The notes below the pieces were generated by a model. It had not been told where the DNA came from and made no database searches. It saw only the letters and a list, made by a program, of their open reading frames with translations. Made by a program: the position numbers and the translations under genes. Shown here in pieces: positions 55,373-64,000 of a stretch of 64,000 bases of DNA (position 1 is the first letter of the stretch; every line of letters starts with the position of its first letter). Origin of the DNA: Plecoglossus altivelis (taxonomy: Eukaryota; Chordata; Actinopteri; Osmeriformes; Plecoglossidae); contig BROE01000018.1 of assembly GCA_036571765.1 (NCBI GenBank), positions 12,704,694-12,768,693 of the forward strand, read 5' to 3'.

Positions 55373-56430
55373 CAAGCTTTGCACATCTAATTTTAGGAAG
55401 TTTCTCCCAGTCTTTATTGCAGGACGTATTAAGCTCCATTGGTTGTACAGCTATTTTCAAATCTCTCCAAGATTTTCAATCATTCAGGTCTGGGCTCTGG
55501 CTGAGCCATTCAAGGACATTCTCAGAGGTGTCCCAAAGCCACTCCTTTCTTATGTTGGCAGTGTAGGGTCGTTGTCCTGTTGGAAGATTAACTTTTTCTG
55601 CAGTCTGAGGTCCAGAGCAGGTTTTCATAAAGAATGTCTCTGTACTCATATATTCATCTTTTCCTCAATATGACTAGTCTCCAAGTTCCTGCCACTCAAT
55701 AACATCCCCACAGCATAACGTTGTCAAAATCATGCTTCACTGTAGGGATGGTATTGGCCAGGTAATGAGCATATTCAGGCCAAGGAGTTCAGTCTTTGTT
55801 TCCTCAGACCATTGTGTTTCTCATGGCCTGTGAGTCCTTTAGGTGCCTTTTGGTGGAGTACTGCAGAGATGGTTGTCATTCTGGAAGTTTCACCTGTCTT
55901 CACAGAGACATCTCTTTTTTTCAGAGTGAACATTGTTTTTCTGTCAGCTTCCTGACTAAGGCCCTTATCCCCCGATTGCTCAGATGGGCCGGCCGGCCAA
56001 CTCCAGGAGGAGAACTGGTGGTTCCAAGCATCTTCCATTTACAGAGACAAAGGCCGCAGCGCTCATTGTGACCTTCAATGCTGCAGAAACCCTCCTGTAC
56101 TCTTCCCCAGATCTGTGCCTTGATACAGTCCTGTCTCTGAGGTGTACAGACAATTCCTTGGACTTGATGACTTGGTTTGTGCTCTGTCAACTGTGTGACC
56201 TTATATAAACAGGTGTGTGACTTTCCAAATCAAGTCCAATCAACTGAATTTACCACAGGAGGACTCCAATCAAATTGTAGAAAGATCGCAAAGATAATCA
56301 GTAGAAACAGGATGAACCTGAGCTCAATTTTGAGTGTAACAGCAAAGGCTGTGAATACATATGTGCATGGGAGATTGCTTTTTAAATTTTAATACGTTTT
56401 GGAACACGACTGTAACGTAAAAACATGCAC
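55373..56430 (-). mobile_element. Tc1-like transposon relic, fourth family
   Basis: The minus strand encodes a broken transposase starting near 56180 and including an N-terminal stretch with SNRGIRALVRKLTEKQ (56000-55920) and, further on, sequence whose DNA (tcaggtctgggctctggctgagccattcaaggaca) is the usual DPxEN/HLWD-type end of such genes. The right flank (aacaggtgtgtgactttcca, gaatacatatgtgcatggga) is typical of the 5' end of fish Tc1 elements. The left terminal repeat is missing, and it abuts the LINE at about 55372. Confidence 0.8.
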
Positions 56431-58129
56431 TGTAATATCTACCCTGATGTTCTACTGCTACACCCCCACGATTGCAGAAAAAAATCAATAGTACATTTGG
56501 TGTCTTATATACTTTACATTGCTAATTTCACTATTTTATCATACTGACAAATGAAAAGATTCACTAATATCAACTGTTGGACTGGAATGTAGAGAGGTGT
56601 ATTTAGCCTTATGCTAACACAAGGCCTATCCAGAATGTAAGCCAGACAGGAAACTGCCTTTGCATCATATGTATAATCAATAATCGATATATACCATTCG
56701 CTGTTTCGATACTCAAAATTTTAAAAACATAGTTATGTCACAGACAGATGTTCATGTCATCAGTTTGCCATTATGTTCCTTCCCAACGGCAAGAGCTATT
56801 GTTTCTGACCCTCAGTAGAATTAATGTTTGAAATACCCATACTGCATGTTCATCTCTGTCCCACAACAATGGAACGTCTTGTCAACCTATTTGGTTACAA
56901 TTGAATATCGACAATTGAAGGCAATTCATTGCATGCAAGACATCAACTCCTACCTCTTCAACGATGCTGCTTACACGGGTATTAATCCATGATCAGTTTA
57001 ATGTTCCCGTCGTCTCTGATCACGTTTCCTACAACGTTGCACTGCACATGAAAATAAATAAATAAGTATAACGGAAAGGGTCAGCCCTACCCGTTTCTTA
57101 CTAAAGGGAGACAAGGCAAACATCCAACGATGCTGCCATTGATCCGTAAATCCAATACGATGATAGACGCGCACAAATGCTTTTAGTTAAACCGGAAATA
57201 CATTAAATCAAAAACATCGTCTGATGCGGCTCTTCATTAGTATGCCGACTCACAATGATTTCTTCCACCCCTTTTCTCTCCTCCGCCCGTCTCCCTAACA
57301 CATGCACACGCACACACACGCAGTGGAACGCCATTCGCATTTAAAGAGATACGAGTGGCTCGATTTTTAGTAATAGGCTGATATACATTGAATTGGTCGT
57401 CTTTTATCTTACAGGTATGCGCTGCGAAAGAACTTTGTTTTTTCGAACCTAGTGACTGATAGATCTTCAGTACGATTAAATTGTAGGCCTAATAACAGTT
57501 TGGTTTGCGGGGGTCTAAAAATACAAAGTTTTCAGGAATGTTTTTCAATTTCATCATTCATGTGGTTTAATGCCCCCTTAATTTAGTCGATGTAAAATTA
57601 TCTATTCAAGAACTGTGGCTTTTGTTTACCTTCATTACTGGATCACGTTTAATAACATATTTCACAGATTCTTGAAACTTTGGCAAAAACATGTCCCACT
57701 AAGATGAATTACATGAATATATTATTTATATTTATGAATACGTTTTTATACATATTGTATAGTTTTTATACATACCGTATGTATTTTTCATGTTGATTAA
57801 TTCAATGATTATGTGGTGGCCCTTTGCCTACAAAATCAGTCGTCCTCGGATAGGAGACGATCGTTTCAACTTGATGAAAAAAAACAAGTAATATTGAATT
57901 GAAAAATACCTTTACTATATGAAAGAGTACATTGTAGTCAACTGACAAACAGGACACACTCATCCGCAAGAAAATAAAGCATCAGAGAAAGATTTTGACT
58001 AATACAGTATCGAACCTCCACAAGGAGTTCACCAAGAGGGAAATAAGAGTGAAGCTCAGTTATTCATCCTTCTATGCCTTACGTCCATTCTTTGTCACAG
58101 CACCAAGGCCGTTCGGATCGTAAGACATG
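56431..58129. other. No recognisable gene
   Basis: AT-rich sequence with a short CA-rich patch at about 57300-57325 (cacacgcacacacacgcag). No frame, repeat or regulatory element can be defended. Confidence 0.5.
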
Positions 58130-59130
58130 CCAATCTTGTTACCATGAAAAGGCCACAAACATACCCACACCACAGCAAAACCAGACCAATTTTGAATGTC
58201 AGCAATGAAAACAAGTTTAGAATCAAACAACAGATGGACTCCACTTCAACACAAGACTTGAGATGCACAGTGGCACGTTGGGAGAGCTTATCCAACAATA
58301 ATAACTTGTTTATACGTTTCCTAAAGTTGATACCATTTACTTTTTGTCAGAAGGTCCCAGCAAGCAATACAAGAATAAGAATAACTTTTCTATCCTCTAG
58401 AGTGTTTTCTATCCTCTGCACCTCCATCTCTAGATTTCAAGAGGACATGTTGTGTTGATGGTAACAACCTGGAACTTCATCCCCACCTCACATGGGAAGG
58501 GAGCCCCAGACAGCATTGGAGGAGGGGGACATAGAGGGGACATATGTTATGATAAGATGGTTGGAAGCCTCTGCAGCACTAAGCTCTATATCATTACTGA
58601 AGCTGACATGCAGCCAGATGCACAGTGGCATGCTGGGAAAGCTTATCCAACCATATGAAGACAAACTGAGGACAGAAACAACAACTCACACTGATGGTCC
58701 TCTACCAATGCAAAAGAGGAAAGGTCCTTGGCAATGCTGATGGAGAAAAAAGAAACAGGAGAAAAGTGAGCTTGAAGAAGAACTGGAGGAAAGTACCTTT
58801 GATTAACAGTGGTCCTGATGGGACTGTGACAGATCTACCTACTGATGCTGCTCAATTGTGGAGATTGGCTTGCAGTCACTTATGACCAGAAATGGTGGTT
58901 CACAAAGGCTGTCACTGAGGACGCTCATCATCAAGATGTGGAAGTCAGGTTTTTCTATGCTCATGGGCCAAACTCATGATTCTATCCAAAAGGAGGTGGA
59001 AAGGGTATTTGCTTCATACCATTTCATCCTATTCTGGGCAAACTTGGAGAACCGTCATCACCAGGTCGAGCAAACAGAACAAGAGAGATATCCAAATCAG
59101 GGACTACTCACAGGAGTTCACATATGAATT
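58130..59130 (+). pseudogene. Frame-broken coding relic, unidentified
   Basis: One frame at about 58855-58970 reads GDWLAVTYDQKWWFTKAVTE then DVEVRFFYAHGPNS before a stop. It looks like a compact beta-rich domain, with coding resuming in another frame (about 58985-59127, containing FWANLENRHHQVEQ). A 36-bp word, gatgcacagtggcaygytgg and following, occurs at 58263 and again at 58617. I do not recognise the protein securely; a transposon-associated or decayed host gene are both possible. Confidence 0.35.
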
Positions 59131-59295
59131 ATTGTTATTTTTTATGCCAGGAGTAAATTCTACTGTACTTAATAATGTTTGGTTTAATTCACTTTTAAAA
59201 TGCATAAATTATTATACTTCAGAAGATTATGTACAAATTAATTGAAACCCAAATTAATGAAAACCTAACTAAGTAGAAACGCTTGGAAAGACGGT

Positions 59296-59656
59296 GTTGT
59301 TCTGAATTTCCACTCCCTGCCAGAATTCCACTCCCCTACGCGTGATCAACAATCAGAAGTGAATACATCGACTGAAAGTGATTTGTACAAATAATACAAA
59401 AATGATGACCGCTTTAACCTGGCTTACTACAATGTAATTCACAAATGACCTCATACTGATAATCGGACAGTGTAGCAAAACATCAATGTCGTTTCTCAAG
59501 TGCAGCACAGCATCACTTATATTTGAATGAAACATGAATAAAATAGTTTACTGACAGTTTCCTCAAAGCCTAGGATGAGGAAACCTAGGCCTTACACGTT
59601 ACTTATGAAAATCGCGTAGGGGAATGGAATTTAAGCACGGAGTGGGTAGCAAATGC
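59296..59656. mobile_element. MITE-like element, family A copy 2
   Basis: Shares its left end (gttgttctgaatttccactc), core (ataatcggacagtgtagc, tcaagtgcagcacagcatca) and right end (gtaggggaatggaattt) with the copy at 21528-22149, in the same orientation. It lacks the 126-bp insertion and some internal sequence. The right end is more diverged, so its limit is approximate. Confidence 0.75.
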
Positions 59657-60613
59657 ACTGAATCTAACATCACTGGAGCTTACATTAGCCTGAATGTAGA
59701 ATGTAGAATGAACGGCAAGTTCGGCACCACCGTTAGACATACCTTAACCGAAAGAGTACGTTGTTTTCTTCAAAATCTGTTATGCTTAGCCAATTTTAAA
59801 ACATGTTTTGACAAAAATAAGTACCACACATGTTGATAAAAATCCCAAAGGAATAAATTGAAATCTGAACATTCTATTGTGAAGTGTTTTTTTTTCCTTT
59901 GTAACTTTTTCCAAGATGTCGGCACCACTCTGAAACTTCCTGGATAGCAGGGTTTTACATTAAGACGTCATCTATTCAATTGGGGAAAAATCGAACACAC
60001 ATTTTATGTTTAGGCCTGATTTGTAAACTCAAACCAAGCACTTCCATGACCTGTGATGTCATGTTTGGGACTGCAGATATGTCTCGCGCAGGCGATTTCA
60101 CATACCTTTCTCAGTCAATCTTCTATTCTCTTTAGACAGCGGTAGATTGGTGGGTCAATGTATATATTTCTTTGTGGACATTTACATTAACATAAAGCGA
60201 AGTATAAGATTTTTAAACATATCTTTGGCAGCAGCGGCCGGCACAGAGAGCGCCGACTGGAAACTGAATGTTATAAGACGTAAATAAATGTGTTGAGTGA
60301 GTCAAGTCAATATTGTATAGTGAATAGTTTGAATCCAAAATAAAATGTTTGAAACAAAATGTATGTTGTCTAAAATTACCGAAAGGCTATTTATTAATGT
60401 TTTAAAATATCTCGATTATAGATACGATATGGTTGAATTAGTTAGCTAGACACATACGAATGCTATAATTATATTGAGTTAGGTAGTTTTATGGAGGTTT
60501 TGCACAATTATGTAGCTGTGTAAATGCAATTGCCCATGCATACAGTGCATTCCAGTTGCACGTGTCTTCATTTTATTGGGGTGGGCTTGCTTGCCTCCCT
60601 ATCAACCTAGACT
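59657..60613. other. No recognisable feature
   Basis: AT-rich sequence, no frame above 60 codons with any recognisable motif. Confidence 0.45.
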
Positions 60614-62166
60614 GTTTAGGCCAGGGGTGTCAGACTCATTTTAACTCAGGGGCCACATGGATGAAAATGTATTCCCAAGTAGCCAGGTAAACAGGTAGAC
60701 AGGTAAAATCATGGCATAATAACTTAAAAATAGTGACAACTTCAGATTTGTTTCCTTTGTTTTAATTTGGTCTAAAATAGTACAAGCACATTCTGTACAC
60801 ATCACAAATAATGCTCTTTACAAAACACTTCAAATTAGTTGAAAATTCAAGGGGACAAATTGGTGAAATTTCAAGAACACAATGTCTCAGTGATTGAAAC
60901 TTACACACTTTGTCTCAGCGTATCTACAATGGCATACTACTTTAAGCCACAGCCTATTGAACAACATACTTTTCTAGGTATCAAATACCTCATTTGTCAT
61001 TTCCACCACTTAATCTTGAGCTAACTCACCATGCCATACAAACTGAGGTAAAAACTATTCAAGAGGGTTGAGTTAGCCCCTGCCTTATAGGCTACACTAT
61101 TTATTGATAGAAAAAAGGTTGTGCAATGTATGAACAATTTCAACAAACCAAACTTATGAACTGAAGTGATGAAATTATTACAGTAAATCACACACTGTTC
61201 ACTCTCTTAAAATATCCATAGAAGACATTCAATTTCACAGAACTACATCGGGGACAAACTCCTCGGTGACGGTCAAAGTGTCATCAACTCTGCGGATGAA
61301 TATGGCCAGTTGTGCAACACCTGTAATGTCCGTGCTTTCATCAGTTGCAACTGAAAACGCCATAAATGACTTTACCTTGCACTTCAATTGGCTGTCCAAA
61401 TCCAAAGAAAGATCAGAAATCCGGTCTGCAATAGTGGTTCTTATCAGGCTGATATTTGCAAAAGCCTGACGCTTTTCAGGGCACACAGTCTTTGCAGCTT
61501 TCAGCATGCATGTCTTCACAAATTCACCCTCACTAAATGGTTTTGAATACAGTGCAATTTCATTAGCAATAAGGTAGCTGGCTTTCACTGCAGCATCACT
61601 TATTTCTCGGCTACGAGAAAACAGCTGCCTCTTCAGACCTGCCAAAAATTCATTCACCTTCTCTATTCTCTGTTGCCCTTACAAGTTTGGTATTTTTTGG
61701 CATGCAGAGCCTCATAGTGGCGTTGAAGGTTATATTCTTTCTGCACTGAAACGTGCTGTGGACATATCCAAACACACAGGTTTCCCATTCACTTCCGTGA
61801 ATAAATAGGATGATGACCACTTTTCTTTGAAAACTCTTTTCTCTTTTTTGACAAAGACATTTTGGGTAAATGAGGGTGCCAAAGTGCATAAGGTCCAAAG
61901 TAGAAGACATAATCGGCAGAACAACAAATTAGCTAGCTCCGGGCCAGCTGTCAGGTAAAGGCCTACTTGCTCAGCCCCTGTATAAACGGTTTGCCTGCTT
62001 AACATAATTGCCATTGCAATATCCAGTGGACACATTAAAAAATGTGAAATGTTAATTGAAAAATTGCAGCTAATTTAAATTTCAAATTGTCTCGCGGGCC
62101 GGATTAAACCCGTTTGCGGGCCTGTTTCGGCCCGCGGGCCGTATGTTTGACACCCCTGGTTTAGGC
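60614..62166 (-). mobile_element. hAT element with 8-bp target duplication
   Basis: The element spans 60622-62158. Left end CAGGGGTGTCAGACTCATTT and right end reversed CAGGGGTGTCAAACATACGG are inverted repeats. The same 8 bases, gtttaggc, flank both sides (60614-60621 and 62159-62166). It carries the N-terminal half of a transposase on the minus strand. The catalytic half is missing, so the copy is non-autonomous. Confidence 0.93.
61235..61910 (-). pseudogene. hAT transposase N-terminal half (GTF2IRD2/EPM2AIP1-like family)
   Basis: Read on the minus strand, the protein starts with KRVFKEKWSSSYLFTEVNGK near 61855-61800, passes a BED-like zinc finger remnant (PVCL ... YNLQRHYEAL-type, in two frames) and continues in a 140-codon frame (61657-61235) with RSREISDAAVKASYLIANEI, FVKTCMLKAAKTVCPEKRQA and SVATDESTDITGVAQLAIFI. 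The DESTD stretch holds the first catalytic Asp of the RNase-H-like core. It stops soon after. A frameshift lies near 61650-61740. Related host-domesticated genes exist in vertebrates, but the intact transposon ends show this is an element. Confidence 0.85.
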
Positions 62167-62949
62167 GTTTTAGTCTGCTACACAAATAGGTTCCCTTTTC
62201 TTTGGGTTAGCAGTCTCATCACCCAACAACTAACTATTGTTATTTAGCACTAGTGTTGTTAGCTAACTACTTAGCTTGCTCATAGTACTATGTACCATGA
62301 TCAGCTTCTTCACGCAGGGCTCTAAGGTCTGTAAACTAACACTGGAAGGATGTTAACATTGTTATTTTACTGACTTTCAACAATGCCTTTGCATCTCAGT
62401 TTATTTGGGTTCCTTGTATCAAAACTTTTCAGACCATTGGATTTTGAAGTATACGTATGTGTAAAATATAGTGGGATTATTCAAATGTACTAACATGAAT
62501 GATGTAGCCCACATATTTTCACAGACAGAATATATCAAAACTGCCTATACCAGACATGGCATTCTTATGGTATGCATATTTTTAAATGTTAATTTAATGT
62601 TTAAGGCTTTAAGCTATGCCACACAGGTGTTCAGCTCTTGCAACGGTATCCTAAATGTAAGATTAGCATATAACGTGTAGGCTGTTTTAAATAGTTAAAT
62701 TGTTTGTGAAAAACAACCATGCACTCGACACTAGCAGGAACTAACATTTTTGGTGGAACGCAGAACAGAACAGTTTTGATGTCAATAAGATGAAACTGCT
62801 GAGGAACTGACACAAGATAAAGATAAAGCATAATTATGACTCATTATGTTCATAATAAGGAATAGTTAAGAGGGAAAAACGAAATAATATTTTGACCAGA
62901 GGAATTAAACAGTTACTGCTAGACAAAGCATTTACACCCCAGCACATGA
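62167..62949. other. No recognisable feature
   Basis: AT-rich sequence between the hAT element and the coding relic at the right edge. Confidence 0.45.
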
Positions 62950-64000
62950 GATGGTCATGCAAAACGTGAATTTACCTCATCAGAATGATTGCAATTGCTT
63001 ACACATTTTAGATTTAAGCATGGCTATTGTGGTTGAAGACAATTACTACTCTGCCTACACCAAGAATGCCCTCGTACTTTCAAGACTTGGAACGCACTTC
63101 GCACGCATTTGTCCAGGCATCACAGTGAGTCTAAAGTCAGACCACACCCAGTCCTTCACATGTCTAGTTTGTAATTCCTGCAGTTTCCACTCAGAAGAGC
63201 AATATCTTACAAAACATCTATTCAACAGTTGCTTCTCGTAAAAGCAGGGAACATGCTCCCTACACTCTTGAAGATTTTAAGACTGTCTTTAAATGATATC
63301 AGTCAGAGACTTGAATAAAGTGACTTGATTGAAAGTGAAGGCAATCTTGAGCCTCTTGTTGAGACGGGTGAAGATTTAGCTAATGCAATTGTGATAAACT
63401 GGGTGGCCTTTCTTAAAGTTGATTTTATTTTAAATGTTTCTAAAAGAAGCATTGATGGAATTGCAGAGGAGCTTCAATTTATTACAAGTTCAGCGTCAGG
63501 CCTAGTTATTAAAGATGTTGTTTAAACAACTTTGAGAAAGCACAATTGTAATATTGGCTTATACTGTAGTATCAGAAATGATGGGAAATACTTGCCATTG
63601 GAACCCCGTAAGTGCAGCTTTGGGAACAAGTAGACCTTTAAGCACATTTTACAAGAGAAGTAACTTCTTCAAGGAACATTGCTCCAGTATTGAGCCAGTT
63701 GAGTCCATCCTAATGAGAAGTAGAGAAAGACATTCCAGAATGAACCAATTTTGCAAACATTGTCATAACATTTTAGCAAAAGTGATATCCAAGAAAAGCT
63801 CATTCAGAACAGAAAAAAACTGCGATGGTTAATCCATGTACAAATGTTTTCATGATAGGTCACACTTGAGAAAATTATTTTTCTCTGTGGATGACTTAAA
63901 ACTTTCACTCATTCCATATGTCGATGATTTTGAGGTTTGTACCCTTCTAGGGATGTCTCATAAGAAAGCTTCATATGCTCACACTTTTGTTGCTTTTGTA
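62950..64000 (+). pseudogene. Broken coding relic at the right edge, possible zinc-finger/TE-type protein
   Basis: Several plus-strand frames follow each other: 62951-63241 ends with a Cys-pair stretch (FTCLVCNSCSFHSEEQYLTK), 63325-63525 has a helical stretch (GIAEELQFITSSASGLVIKD), 63554-63832 has LSTFYKRSNFFKEHCSSIEP, and 63840-64000 reads KCFHDRSHLRKLFFSVDDLK and LIPYVDDFEVCTLLGMSHKK. The last pattern recalls an uncharacterised, many-copy fish protein family; I give this from memory and cannot check it. Frame changes between blocks could be introns or decay; no clear splice pairs were seen. Confidence 0.4.

Noticed and set aside
1..64000. CRISPR arrays, rRNA genes or bacterial-type operons
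   Set aside because: Tandem repeats present are microsatellites, minisatellites or decayed satellites; no rRNA signature or operon structure was seen.

Overview
This window looks like genomic DNA of a teleost fish. The evidence is one spliced vertebrate-type gene embedded in a dense mix of fish-type transposons: Tc1/mariner, hAT, several non-LTR retrotransposon clades, retrovirus-like pol relics, MITEs and tRNA-headed repeats. There is no sign of prokaryotic operons, CRISPR arrays or rRNA. I cannot name the species.

The one well-supported host gene is FBXL16 (F-box and leucine-rich-repeat protein 16) on the minus strand, with coding exons from 49538 down to 35133. All six coding exons can be placed with GT/AG boundaries and compatible phases (687+243+266+85+64+149 = 1494 nt, 497 codons plus stop). 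Two of them, 41707-41791 and 36405-36468, are short and easily missed. Every long intron is loaded with repeats: a Tc1 copy in intron 1, a LINE in intron 2, a dispersed repeat, a hAT relic and a small copy of the exon 3 donor junction in intron 3, and nested LINEs plus a second copy of the dispersed repeat in intron 4.

Layout. 1-4560: minus-strand endogenous retrovirus-like pol (PR, RT, RNase H, IN), interrupted by an LTR-like segment. 4560-6460: tRNA-SINE-like heads, a ~150-bp tandem repeat, a palindromic hAT MITE and an orphan exon-like ORF. 6770-8270: a degenerate repeat split by a 5'-truncated LINE. 9340-11460: minus-strand LINE relic with a CCHC-type ORF1 piece. 11600-13800: plus-strand L2-like LINE relic. 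14266-14820: SINE-like unit with an (ATGT)n tract. 14990-17374: plus-strand retrovirus-like pol relic, followed by a LINE tail, TA/GA repeats and an internally deleted Tc1 (to about 18873). 21528-22149: MITE family copy 1. 22411-24200: hAT element with an internal 30-bp minisatellite. 24209-32310: long stretch with no recognisable gene. 32313-33409: Tc1 element. 34937-49554: FBXL16. 50231-51530: mariner-type element that appears to carry an intron. 53810-55372: internally deleted LINE. 55373-56430: Tc1 relic. 58130-59130: broken unidentified coding sequence. 59296-59656: MITE family copy 2. 60622-62158: hAT element. 62950-64000: broken coding relic running off the right edge.

Apart from FBXL16, nearly all long ORFs are decayed transposon genes. 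The points most worth checking are FBXL16 exon 4 lying between two long direct repeats with a CA-repeat against its donor site, the 39-bp copy of the exon 3/donor junction, the intron-bearing mariner, the hAT copy that grew a minisatellite where its ORF stops, and the two-copy MITE family with a recoverable empty site.
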